Below are positions 1 through 8,234 of a stretch of 34,251 nt of DNA, piece after piece; positions within the stretch are counted from its first letter, which is position 1, and each line of letters begins with the position of its first letter. Source of the DNA: Flavobacteriales bacterium UBA974 (GTDB lineage Bacteria; Bacteroidota; Bacteroidia; Flavobacteriales_D; Sanyastnellaceae); the NCBI GenBank assembly GCA_002292405.1, contig DBBW01000010.1, positions 906 through 35,156 on the forward strand, read 5' to 3'. Under the pieces are notes generated by a model. That model saw nothing but the letters and a program-made list of their open reading frames with translations. It did no database searches and had not been told where the DNA came from. A program made the position numbers and the translations under genes.

Positions 1-77
1 GATTTATAGCCTCGGCATATCTTCTATTTTAAGACTAAGTAGGTCTACGCACTAAGTAACAGCTAGACTAGAAAGGA

Positions 78-461
78 CTACTCGACTACAAACTTCTTCT
101 CTACTGACCCATCATCATAGATGTAGAAGAGGATTTGGTTGGTGGGTTGATTGACTTCACGTCCTAAAGCATCAACTACCTTCTCAACTTTTTTGTTTAT
201 GGTTTCTTCATTAATCAACTCGACTCCCATGGCTCCATTACATCCTTCATTAAAAAAATCCCAAAGAATTCGACTTAGTGAAACTCCATCAATATCCTCA
301 CTAAACCATTCATGGCCACCTGGTTGTCCATTTTCTTCTACCACAGTGTATAATGAAACACATGTTCTATTTTGATGCTGGCAGACATTGAGCCTGACTT
401 TTTTATTAATAAACACTAGAAGCAAAACCTTATTTCTAGATTTTACTTTATAATTGCACAC
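78..461 (-). CDS. Short protein with a T9SS-like C-terminal tail (possible gene remnant)
   Basis: A 127-codon frame that begins with GTG; no ATG start is apparent. Its last ~35 residues (VDALGREV, then YDDGSVEKKFVVE) look like the C-terminal tail of many flavobacterial T9SS cargo proteins, which commonly end in LGRE followed by YDDGTVEKK and a few hydrophobic residues. The N-terminal ~85 residues match nothing I recognise, and there is no clear signal peptide, which a T9SS cargo would need. It is therefore either a small protein whose true start lies elsewhere or the surviving 3' end of a larger cargo gene. The tail resemblance is seen directly; the remnant reading is inference. Confidence 0.5.
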   Translation of the reverse strand: MCNYKVKSRNKVLLLVFINKKVRLNVCQHQNRTCVSLYTVVEENGQPGGHEWFSEDIDGVSLSRILWDFFNEGCNGAMGVELINEETINKKVEKVVDALGREVNQPTNQILFYIYDDGSVEKKFVVE

Positions 462-659
462 CCACTCTTGAGTAATCTGTTTCGATCCCTACTGACAATC
501 ACCCCTATATATTTCTAGTACCGTGTCCACTTAATACTTGTCAAGATAATAACTAGTTTACAAGTACTCAAAGGATACATAAATAGTTGAATTAATGTGT
601 AATTAGAGGTCAGTAATCGCAAACATGAATAAATATTACAATATTGTATGATTTATTCT

Positions 660-689
660 TTTGGATAGACCATAAATACAATATCTTCG
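660..689 (+). promoter_or_regulatory. Bacteroidota-type promoter of the cold-shock gene
   Basis: TTTG at 660-663 and TATCTTCG at 682-689 are separated by 18 bp. This matches the Bacteroidetes housekeeping consensus TTG-N17-23-TAnnTTTG with one mismatch (TTCG for TTTG). The predicted leader is about 20 nt and A/T-rich with no Shine-Dalgarno, as is usual in this phylum. Confidence 0.55.
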
Positions 690-715
690 TATTTTATAAA
701 TAAAATATTTTTAAT

Positions 716-907
716 ATGAGTAACGGAACAGTTAAATTCTTCAATGATTCAAAGGGATTTGGATTCATTACACCAGAAGAAGGTGGAAAAGACGTCTTTG
801 TACATGCAAATGGCGTTCTTGATGAAATTCATGAAGGAGACAATGTAAGCTATGATGTAGAAGAAGGTCCTAAAGGACTGAACGCGGTAAATGTCAAAGT
901 AGTTTAA
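716..907 (+). CDS. Cold-shock domain protein (CspA family)
   Basis: A 63-residue, single-domain nucleic-acid-binding protein of the CspA family, which acts in the cytoplasm as an RNA chaperone. The RNP1 motif (KGFGFI, residues ~13-18) and RNP2 motif (VFVHA, ~27-31) are intact, and the length is normal for the family. The start ATG follows an A/T-rich leader without a Shine-Dalgarno. It is monocistronic: its own promoter lies just upstream and a strong hairpin about 110 bp downstream. A cold-responsive 5' UTR is not evident because the leader appears short. The family is certain; which Csp paralogue it is cannot be said. Confidence 0.95.
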   Translation: MSNGTVKFFNDSKGFGFITPEEGGKDVFVHANGVLDEIHEGDNVSYDVEEGPKGLNAVNVKVV

Positions 908-1019
908 TTTAATTTAAAGCTTTAACATATCGGTAACCGACAGAGAAACATTATATATGCGAAACTGTTAGATTCGATAAATAGCTACTATACAGTGTTC
1001 AATGCACTCGTATAATCTT

Positions 1020-1068
1020 AATCCTCATGTTACTACAGCAGTAGTATCATGAGGATTATCTCTTTTGT
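1020..1068 (+). terminator. Long hairpin terminator after the cold-shock gene
   Basis: AATCCTCATG (1020-1029) pairs with CATGAGGATT (1048-1057), and TACTAC pairs with GTAGTA around an AGCA loop, with one T-T mismatch between the two helices: 16 bp in all. It is followed on the plus strand by TCTCTTTTGT. It sits between convergent genes and may also slow transcription from the minus side, though that side has no T-run. Confidence 0.75.
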
Positions 1069-1076
1069 ATAGATTC

Positions 1077-2561
1077 TTAGTTCACTACCGTAACTGGAAT
1101 CATCGAACGAATCTTAGAAAGGCCGTAGGTAACAGAGATAAAGTAATTGCCCGGAGAAAAATTATAAGCGGGAATTGAAACGCCACTACCCACAAAGCAA
1201 ATATCACCCTGAGTGTTGAACACTTTGTAAGAGCAAAGTTCAGACGACGACACACCAGTGAGCTGAATTACTGAAGAGGATAGAACTGGATTTGGATAAA
1301 TTGAGGGAGATGTACTCTCTGAAGATAAAATTCCAACGGAATTTTGAAATAACGGGTCATTTTTAATTACTAAGCCTGGGGTAATAGAATTTACGTCAGG
1401 AATGACGTTGAGGGAATCAATGCGATAAAGACAGATACTTTGGGCTCCGTTGAGGAATCCTTTCGTAGAGCCTAAAACCCAAATACGCCCCTGATCATCT
1501 ATCTTCATATCTGATGGCTTTTCATCGAAGTTAGTCCCTAATATTCCAGAATTAATATACCCTCCAAAAGAACCTAACCAAGTGATTACCATGTCTGTAC
1601 TTGAAGTCAGACCAAAGTCTATGTGAGCTAATTTAAGAAGCTGATCCCCGTACCAATCTAGCTTGCACCCATCGACGAATATATTCCCAGAGGTATTAAT
1701 TGGCATGCCTGGTGTTCCGTTTTCAGATGTAAGAGTTATGACTCCATGACCTAAAGGAAGAGTGGCCCTTTCAAAAGAATAAAGCAGCATTAAACCCTCA
1801 TCATTCACAGCTAAATCTCTGGCGTAATTATCTCCGTAAGTTTCAGTATCCGGTTGAATACGAGCCCAAATCGGCTCACCATTTGCCCCCCAAGCCCAAA
1901 TAGTAGATTGCTTAACACCATCTATTTCCGTAGTTCCAGTGACGTATAAAGTGTCGCCGTAAACCTTTGCCGACTCAACTGTTTCAGTTCTAACTGGATG
2001 TCCCCAAGTGGTATATGAAAAGTCTGAAAGACCTGTAATTGGCTCGTTTATGTTAACAAGGAAACCATCGCCTTCGCTCTCTCCCACCGCCCATCTAGAA
2101 CCACGCCAATTAATGGCACTTACAGGAAGTTGGTTGTTGATATGGGTAAATTCATGAGACGAAATAATTTGGCCTTCAGAACCTAAATTTTCTACGATGT
2201 AAACGACAAGGTTGTAAGTACCGTTACTCCCTAAACGCTGGGAAAGTATGGTAATCTCATCTGAGTTATCTACGCCAGTGTCCCACGCATCCACCACCTG
2301 CTCAACAGGGGTGTCGTATGGGGTGAGTAAGCTCCAAGCGAATTGGAAATCTTCGTCATAGAATATCACATAGCCCCTCACATTTCCTGTACCATCACTA
2401 GAAGTAGAACCCAAGACGTAGGTTCCATTATCAACTGGCAAAACGGTATTCCCTTGATCGACTCCAGGACCACCAACTATCCTGAGCTGTATCTCGCTCT
2501 GAGCAAAAACAGAACACGTAAAAGAGAGTACTAAAGATGTGAAAATAATAGCTGTTTTCAT
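1077..2561 (-). CDS. Secreted T9SS type A cargo protein of unknown function
   Basis: A 494-residue protein with an N-terminal signal peptide (Met-Lys, a hydrophobic stretch, cleavage near FAQ-SE at residues ~21-22). Its last ~80 residues have the form of a T9SS type A sorting domain: IYPNPV, a beta-rich region with YKVFNTQGD, then FSPGNYFISV and a short C-terminal strand. The central ~390 residues look like repeated beta strands (WGANGEPIWAR, GRIWVLGST and similar), resembling beta-propeller 'delta-60'-like repeats, but I cannot name a domain. The start ATG shares ATGA with the kdsA stop, so it is the last gene of the dapF-lnb/lipoprotein/barrel/kdsA operon and translationally coupled to kdsA. 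Expected location is the cell surface or outside the cell. Confidence 0.85.
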   Translation of the reverse strand: MKTAIIFTSLVLSFTCSVFAQSEIQLRIVGGPGVDQGNTVLPVDNGTYVLGSTSSDGTGNVRGYVIFYDEDFQFAWSLLTPYDTPVEQVVDAWDTGVDNSDEITILSQRLGSNGTYNLVVYIVENLGSEGQIISSHEFTHINNQLPVSAINWRGSRWAVGESEGDGFLVNINEPITGLSDFSYTTWGHPVRTETVESAKVYGDTLYVTGTTEIDGVKQSTIWAWGANGEPIWARIQPDTETYGDNYARDLAVNDEGLMLLYSFERATLPLGHGVITLTSENGTPGMPINTSGNIFVDGCKLDWYGDQLLKLAHIDFGLTSSTDMVITWLGSFGGYINSGILGTNFDEKPSDMKIDDQGRIWVLGSTKGFLNGAQSICLYRIDSLNVIPDVNSITPGLVIKNDPLFQNSVGILSSESTSPSIYPNPVLSSSVIQLTGVSSSELCSYKVFNTQGDICFVGSGVSIPAYNFSPGNYFISVTYGLSKIRSMIPVTVVN

Positions 2562-3403
2562 GAGCGCACTACTTCGTGAATTTTAGAAAGGGTTTTTAGT
2601 AAACCTGGAAAATCATCAAGGTGTAGCATATTTGCACCATCAGATAAAGCTTCAGAAGGTCTAGGATGGGTTTCAATAAATACCGCATCCACTCCAGCAG
2701 CTACAGCAGCACGTCCTAAGCTCTCAATGAAATGAGGTGTTCCACCGGTAACTCCCGAGGTTTGGTTTGGTCGTTGTAGGCTGTGTGTGAGATCCATCAC
2801 TGTTGGTGCGAATGAACGCATAACAGGGATTCCTCGCATATCCACCACCAAGTCCTCATACCCAAATGTGGTTCCTCTTTCAGTGACCCAAACATCATCA
2901 TTACCCGCATCCCGAACTTTCTGCACAGCATGTATCATAGATTCTGCCGATATGAATTGGCCTTTTTTAATGTTCACTGTACAGCCAGTCTTAGCGGCTG
3001 CTACAAGAAGGTCCGTCTGCCTGCACAAGAAAGCTGGGATTTGCAACACGTCAACAAATTCAGCCACCATAGAAGCCTCTGCAGCAGTATGAATATCCGT
3101 AATCACCTTAACTCCATACTTTTCTCTCACTTTTCCAAGTAAAGCAAGAGCCTCAGCATCTCCTATACCCGTAAAGCTATCCATCCTTGACCTGTTCGCT
3201 TTTCTGTAAGATGCCTTAAAGATGATGGGTAAACCTAACTCCCTACATGTCCCTATTACCCTATCGGCCACTTCGAAAAGTTCTTTCTCCCCCTCAACTA
3301 CACACGGTCCTGCAATCACAAGAAGCTTACCTTTGGATACTTCAGAAAAAGCTTGCTTCTGCAAGTCCGTTTGTTTATTTGAGAATGTCTGTAAATCCAT
3401 CAT
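2558..3403 (-). CDS. kdsA: 3-deoxy-8-phosphooctulonate (KDO-8-P) synthase
   Basis: Condenses phosphoenolpyruvate with arabinose 5-phosphate to KDO 8-phosphate, the first committed step toward the KDO of LPS; cytoplasmic. The 281-residue length is normal. Seen motifs are IAGPCVVE (~30-37), FKASYRKANRSR, the TERG segment and the C-terminal ETHPRPSEALSDGANM. Cys34 in IAGPC, with the His/Glu/Asp of the later motifs, corresponds to the metal-dependent class; the metal-independent E. coli type has Asn at the Cys position. The stop of the upstream barrel gene abuts the ATG, and the kdsA stop overlaps the next start by 4 bp, so expression is tied to this envelope operon. A second in-frame ATG follows directly at codon 2. 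Confidence 0.96.
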   Translation of the reverse strand: MMDLQTFSNKQTDLQKQAFSEVSKGKLLVIAGPCVVEGEKELFEVADRVIGTCRELGLPIIFKASYRKANRSRMDSFTGIGDAEALALLGKVREKYGVKVITDIHTAAEASMVAEFVDVLQIPAFLCRQTDLLVAAAKTGCTVNIKKGQFISAESMIHAVQKVRDAGNDDVWVTERGTTFGYEDLVVDMRGIPVMRSFAPTVMDLTHSLQRPNQTSGVTGGTPHFIESLGRAAVAAGVDAVFIETHPRPSEALSDGANMLHLDDFPGLLKTLSKIHEVVRS

Positions 3404-4687
3404 TTATCTTTTGCTAGCTATCCGTTCTAACCTGAATGTCACCCCCCTCCCATAGGTGTTGTTCGAAACTTCTTTGTTAAAGAATAGCCCCAATGGGGAT
3501 TCAATTTGAACTACCAATATCCTCCTATTGCTATATCTCAATTTGGCCCAAACGGAAGACCTCCAACCTCCCCATCCTCCATAAAGCCCCTCCACACCCA
3601 AAGCAATTCTGTCCGAAGGTATCCATCCTATACCTGCAGAATAAAGCAGCTCTGGCATCCACCCTCCACTTTTCACTGACATCTTAAACATAAATTTCTC
3701 AGATGGTTCGTAAACAAATTCTGCAGACAGACTTGAAGGAAGAAGAGTCATCCTTTTTACAGAGCTCCCTGTAAGTAAAAGTGAATCTGGAGCTAAATCT
3801 CCATTAGAGATAGATTCTATCGTCAGACTGTCACCATATAGCGGTAAACCTGTAGTCGAAAAACCTTCTTGAAACCACGCCACACTGGACCCTTCATTCT
3901 CAAATAACAGGCCTACATCCTTGAAGTTAATTTCAAACCTAATTGGCAACGTCTCTGAAGCCAAAGGCATAGTTCCTGAAATCCCAATTCCGTACGATGG
4001 AAGAAACCCAATCGAAGGGTTGCCACTATCAGTTGAATCTATATTCGCATGAAGCCTACCCTCTGTTTGCAAATACGAAGCAAGAGAATCAGCATCCTCG
4101 GACAGCCACAAATAACCATAAGGTATACTCCACTCAACACCTACAAGCCTCTGAACTACATACACTTCAAGTCTTTGCTTAGTTTTCGAACTCTCCAGTC
4201 CTAACCCAAATCTATTAAACACTCCTGCCCTTACTCCTGTTCCACTAAACACATCCACCCTACCGGTGTGCCCCCCATTCCCATACCACAAAAGTTCGAA
4301 CATGTCAGACGTCCATCTGACATCATAAAGGGCCTCAGAACCCATAGATCCACAAAGCGCTAAGTCACTTCCTTTAAACGGCTTTGAAGTCCAAACTTTT
4401 TCCCAACCCATACTTCCCCCCACATATCCAAATCCTCCCGTGTGGGATTCTAAAATTGGATCTAATATATCATGACCTATAAATCCACCATTCGCTAAAT
4501 TATTCGCAAATCCCGTCGTAATAACATTGCCACTTTGAGTGGCCCAAAAACTAAGTGATGCACCTCCATTATCACGGTTCATCTCCGTGCTATCTGGATT
4601 AGCCACTACAGTTAAAACATTTGCGCTCGATGCTACAGAGCATAGCGCAAGAAAAGTTGTAGAAAAAAACAATCTATACTCCAGCAT
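3404..4687 (-). CDS. Predicted outer-membrane beta-barrel protein (DUF5723-like)
   Basis: A 427-residue protein with a signal peptide (cleavage near VASSA, residue ~22). The body is rich in alternating aromatic/polar strands and glycines, for example WMPELLYSAGIGW and GLYGGWGGWRSSVWAKL, and ends with a run of amphipathic strands (ILVVQIESPLGLFF, VTFRLERI), the usual look of an outer-membrane barrel. The general shape recalls the DUF5723-type barrels of Bacteroidota, but I cannot confirm the family. Its start lies 2 bp after the stop of the lipoprotein gene and its stop abuts kdsA. The two proteins are probably made together and may act as a pair at the outer membrane; no function is assigned. 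Confidence 0.75.
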   Translation of the reverse strand: MLEYRLFFSTTFLALCSVASSANVLTVVANPDSTEMNRDNGGASLSFWATQSGNVITTGFANNLANGGFIGHDILDPILESHTGGFGYVGGSMGWEKVWTSKPFKGSDLALCGSMGSEALYDVRWTSDMFELLWYGNGGHTGRVDVFSGTGVRAGVFNRFGLGLESSKTKQRLEVYVVQRLVGVEWSIPYGYLWLSEDADSLASYLQTEGRLHANIDSTDSGNPSIGFLPSYGIGISGTMPLASETLPIRFEINFKDVGLLFENEGSSVAWFQEGFSTTGLPLYGDSLTIESISNGDLAPDSLLLTGSSVKRMTLLPSSLSAEFVYEPSEKFMFKMSVKSGGWMPELLYSAGIGWIPSDRIALGVEGLYGGWGGWRSSVWAKLRYSNRRILVVQIESPLGLFFNKEVSNNTYGRGVTFRLERIASKR

Positions 4688-4689
4688 GA

Positions 4690-6243
4690 TTAATCTACTT
4701 CTAATAGTTGTGTTCCTTCTATTCGAATTTGTACTCGAACATTCTCGTACCCTGTAAATGTGACTGCACCATCTGTACTTGCTGTCAAACTAACATATAC
4801 ACTTCCGCCAGGACTTACTGTCTCTTCATTAAGTGGAATAACAAGTAACCCATGTTGACTAACTTCTGGATACGCACTACCTGCATCGATATTCCCACTT
4901 ATGCTCACTATAGTACCATCTTCGTCATTAACTACGTAATCAATATCGGCGATAACATCTACTGGGAAAGTACTCGTGAGATCCACTAACAAACGACCAT
5001 CGAATTTAGGGAAGTCCATAGGATCTATACTATAGACCTCTTCTAACACCACTCCGTCGAGACCCAGTTTTAAAGGAATATCTAATTCTAATTCTAACTT
5101 AGGGGGATATGTATTGTTGATATAATCATACCCTAAAGAAACATTTCCGAAAGGATTAAGCTCAACACTTCCAGACATTGCTACATCCTGAGGAAAAGTC
5201 TCAATTAAATCGAAAATATTCGAGCCCGTTTCACCTAAATCAAGTTCTAAACTAGTGTGATTAATCAAAGTTTCATCGATCCAATATGCTCTAGCGATAT
5301 CATGAACACCAAATAATGATGGATGCTCTAAAAGTTGATCATCCATAGAAATTTCATCGAATTTTAATCTCAATTCAGCGCCTATATAGTTATCGATAGT
5401 CAATTTTGCACTAGCACCTTCTAAATCAAGAACTGGATTGGGAATAGCAATTGTATCTATCAACGTTACCTCTGATTCAAAAGGAATATTTACTTGCCCG
5501 AAATATCCTTTAGCCGTTTCAATTGTAAGGTCAATCAGTTCAATCTCCACTAGCATACTGTCTGTCGTAGTCAAATAGAAAACTTCAGTATTTGATGTCG
5601 ATCCCGTGGTCGTGAAAGTTGAGGTCATCACATTCTCACTTAAACCATTTTCTCCAGATAAATTAAAAACAGATCCAGCTAAATCTATCGTCTCTGTTGC
5701 AAAACCGTTAACACCATCTTGAGCAGCAGGCACTTCCAATTCAATACCTGACACTACACCATCAACGGTCACACTATTGAGATAATATGCCATATCTAAA
5801 ATCCCTTCAACAGAACTCTCAACAGATAACCTCATATACCCAGCGCTAAGTGAAAATTCCTTTAAATAAGCATCTGAATTTTCCCCGAAACTTGAAAATA
5901 TAATCTCATCTGTTTCATTTACAAATAAATCCCCCAATGGTACTGGGACATCCGAAGGTAAATTTCCTTCCATAGACATATTTTCTTCAATTAACGTGTC
6001 TGGCAATGTGGGTAGATAATCTGCCGAAAATTCCCCGAAAGGAATCTTATACAACATCCTTGCGGGCTCTCCACCTTCTCCAAACTCAAGCAATGAGTCA
6101 GGAATGGAAGATGACCAAGTAATATTGTCATCCACCAATGGAAGAAAAATTTCTGTATTCCAACTCAAGGGTTCCCTGTCTTCACAGCTTGCAAATACAG
6201 CTGCTACAGACAATAGAACGAAAGACAACTTTATTTTATTCAT
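4690..6243 (-). CDS. Large lipoprotein of unknown function
   Basis: I place the start at the ATG at 6241-6243, giving 517 residues; a TTG two codons upstream is less likely. Residues 1-19 form a lipoprotein signal (Lys-rich start, hydrophobic core, FAS before a Cys) and the mature protein would begin Cys-Glu-Asp. The rest is acidic and beta-rich with many short strands and repeated LELDLGETG-like and LELELDIPLKL-like segments, suggesting a tandem beta-sandwich surface protein. The acidic +2/+3 residues resemble the Asp/Glu-rich lipoprotein export signal reported in Bacteroidetes, so surface exposure is possible. Its start overlaps the end of the dapF-lnb fusion by 8 bp and its stop lies 2 bp before the barrel gene. 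Confidence 0.8.
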   Translation of the reverse strand: MNKIKLSFVLLSVAAVFASCEDREPLSWNTEIFLPLVDDNITWSSSIPDSLLEFGEGGEPARMLYKIPFGEFSADYLPTLPDTLIEENMSMEGNLPSDVPVPLGDLFVNETDEIIFSSFGENSDAYLKEFSLSAGYMRLSVESSVEGILDMAYYLNSVTVDGVVSGIELEVPAAQDGVNGFATETIDLAGSVFNLSGENGLSENVMTSTFTTTGSTSNTEVFYLTTTDSMLVEIELIDLTIETAKGYFGQVNIPFESEVTLIDTIAIPNPVLDLEGASAKLTIDNYIGAELRLKFDEISMDDQLLEHPSLFGVHDIARAYWIDETLINHTSLELDLGETGSNIFDLIETFPQDVAMSGSVELNPFGNVSLGYDYINNTYPPKLELELDIPLKLGLDGVVLEEVYSIDPMDFPKFDGRLLVDLTSTFPVDVIADIDYVVNDEDGTIVSISGNIDAGSAYPEVSQHGLLVIPLNEETVSPGGSVYVSLTASTDGAVTFTGYENVRVQIRIEGTQLLEVD

Positions 6244-8206
6244 CTCCAACTAAGTTTAAATCTTTCCTAAATGGTAAAACAGTCAAAAATACGGATACAG
6301 CGGCGCATCTCAAAGCTAGAGTTGACAATTGAAATTCGAATACACTCAAAATAAGATATGAAATGCATATCAACGCCGCAATCTTGCCTGCTTGCCTCTT
6401 AAACCTAAACGAAATAGGAATAAAGTACACTAAAGCAGGAAGAGTCCACAATAGATTAATGTTTGCCCAAGTATCTGTGTGATCTGTCAACGTCCACATT
6501 AATAGTAAAAGTCCTCCCAGTAAAGACGATACAATAGCAACCACCCCTCTTAGTTTAGAACTAAACCAGCAATTCTCGCGATTTCTAAAGGTTACAATCA
6601 TCATCAAGCAGGTGATGAACACCATTAAAATAGCAGGAACGTCCAAAGCGAATTCTGGCAACCAAGTTCCATCATCAAAGACAACAAAATGTTCATTATT
6701 TTCCTTTAGTAAAGCCACACCATCAACTGTCATGTAACTTAAAGCTATAGACAGTTCATCTGGTATAAATGCATCACCGCATGGAGGCATAATTTTATCA
6801 GATTTGGGCCCTAAAATGAAATCCATTCCGAAAGCTATCCAGGGTGAGCCCGATATATATGGCTGCAATCCATCTCTGAAAGTTTTACCACTTTGTTTGC
6901 AATTTGTCTCAAAAGCCTCACCTAACGATTCTTGAAAAAGTGTGATCATCCTGGTCGAACAGTTGTCTCTGAAGAATTCATAACTGTACACTGCGTTCTC
7001 TACTTGCAGATTCCAGGATAAATACTCAGCCACCTGCCGAATGTGGGCTGGAGTAAGATTTAGAATTTGCTCTTTTACTCCTCTTCCCTGATCCATATAA
7101 TCTCTTTGAAATTGATAGAACGGTAATGCGGAGAGATGATAATCTAATCTTCCTATCATAAAGTTGTAATAGAAATCCTCGCTGTAGGAGAATGTGCCGT
7201 AGTTGAATACCCAATCAACGATAGGCACTTCAACTGGGTCGTAAATTCTAACTGCAGTATGGCCGAAAATAGAGTAAGCATCTTCGCCTGGTGAGGAGGT
7301 TAAAATGCTGATTTCTGTTGAGTCACTCAAGTTGTCGTACCAATTGGCATGTACATCTAAAGGCAGACAAAACCACAATAAAAATATGCTCAATAAACTA
7401 GTTATGCCTCTAGACAATTCACTTGCTGCTCCTGAAAGCCAAACATTATCATACCCACCTTCACCATCTTCATTAAACTCCACAAAAAGCTTACCTCCAG
7501 GCATATGAACTGTCCTCTTAGGCTTACCTCCATGAATCGAATAGTCAATTATTGAGGCTGCTACAGCGCCAGTGCCGCAGGCTTTCGTCTCCGCCTCTAC
7601 TCCTCTCTCATAAGTCCTAAGAGCCAAACCTTCAGATACTGTGCAAAGAGCGCTTACGTTAACTCCACCTAACGAAGAATAATCCTCGCTATACCTGATT
7701 TTACTACCAAAAACATCAATATCAATCTCGCTCAATTCGTTAAAATCTTTCACTAAATGAATGTGATGTGGCGAACCCGTGTCAAGGAAGAAGTCCCCTG
7801 AATTGAATCGTTTTGGAGCTCTAACTGGTCTAAATTCTACACTAGGCACATCATACTCATCGTTGTGCCTTACCTGATGTAGGCCATCACAAGCTTCAAA
7901 AACGGCGCTCTCTCCAACTAACCCCTCACGGCTAGCATAAAGGAAAGACGCCCTAGTTCCATTTCCACAAAAAGAACGTGTACCGTCTGAATTCCTGTAA
8001 TCACATTTGAGATCCGCCTCCTCAATAGAGGATTCGTACAAAAAGATGATTCCATCACAGTTTTGCTGAAAACAAATCTTTTCTATAACTTTATCTTCAA
8101 GAGTCGTTAAATCAAGGATTCCAGCGTACTTAAATCCATTTACAATGACAAAGGTATTCCCAGTTCCTTCCCACTTTTGAAATTCTATTTTCAAGTCATC
8201 AGCCAT
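6236..8206 (-). CDS. dapF-lnb: Fused diaminopimelate epimerase - DUF4105/Lnb membrane protein
   Basis: One uninterrupted 656-residue frame carries two proteins. Residues ~5-265 are a complete diaminopimelate epimerase (LL- to meso-DAP; lysine and peptidoglycan), with both catalytic cysteines, Cys80 in CGNGTRA and Cys210 in ACGTGA. Residues ~267-287 form a signal-peptide-like hydrophobic segment ending VHA. Residues ~290-510 are a DUF4105 (Pfam Lnb_N) domain with SPGEDAYSIFGHTAVR (His316) and DNCSTR (Cys416), and the end has about five membrane helices. Lnb of Bacteroides is reported as a lipoprotein N-acyltransferase. Predicted layout: DapF in the cytosol, Lnb domain in the periplasm. An in-frame TTG at 7415-7417 would start a normal-looking Lnb (MSRG then a hydrophobic core), so internal initiation is possible. 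The start was set at ATG 8206, because upstream starts would overlap the divergent gene. Confidence 0.85.
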   Translation of the reverse strand: MADDLKIEFQKWEGTGNTFVIVNGFKYAGILDLTTLEDKVIEKICFQQNCDGIIFLYESSIEEADLKCDYRNSDGTRSFCGNGTRASFLYASREGLVGESAVFEACDGLHQVRHNDEYDVPSVEFRPVRAPKRFNSGDFFLDTGSPHHIHLVKDFNELSEIDIDVFGSKIRYSEDYSSLGGVNVSALCTVSEGLALRTYERGVEAETKACGTGAVAASIIDYSIHGGKPKRTVHMPGGKLFVEFNEDGEGGYDNVWLSGAASELSRGITSLLSIFLLWFCLPLDVHANWYDNLSDSTEISILTSSPGEDAYSIFGHTAVRIYDPVEVPIVDWVFNYGTFSYSEDFYYNFMIGRLDYHLSALPFYQFQRDYMDQGRGVKEQILNLTPAHIRQVAEYLSWNLQVENAVYSYEFFRDNCSTRMITLFQESLGEAFETNCKQSGKTFRDGLQPYISGSPWIAFGMDFILGPKSDKIMPPCGDAFIPDELSIALSYMTVDGVALLKENNEHFVVFDDGTWLPEFALDVPAILMVFITCLMMIVTFRNRENCWFSSKLRGVVAIVSSLLGGLLLLMWTLTDHTDTWANINLLWTLPALVYFIPISFRFKRQAGKIAALICISYLILSVFEFQLSTLALRCAAVSVFLTVLPFRKDLNLVGDE

Positions 8207-8210
8207 GCCT

Positions 8211-8229
8211 CGAAGGTAACGTACCTTTG
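8211..8229. promoter_or_regulatory. Back-to-back -7 boxes in a 28-bp divergent gap
   Basis: CGAAGGTA (8211-8218), ACG, TACCTTTG (8222-8229) is a near-perfect inverted repeat; the inner 6 bp arms are exact. Read on the plus strand the right arm is TAnnTTTG; on the minus strand the left arm is TACCTTCG. Each is therefore a possible -7 element facing outward, one toward the E1 gene (ATG 8235) and one toward dapF-lnb (ATG 8206). A minus-strand TTG at 8241-8243 lies 22 bp from the left box; no TTG at 17-23 bp was found for the right box. The plus transcript would be leaderless or nearly so. It could instead be an operator. Confidence 0.4.
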
Positions 8230-8234
8230 CTTTG

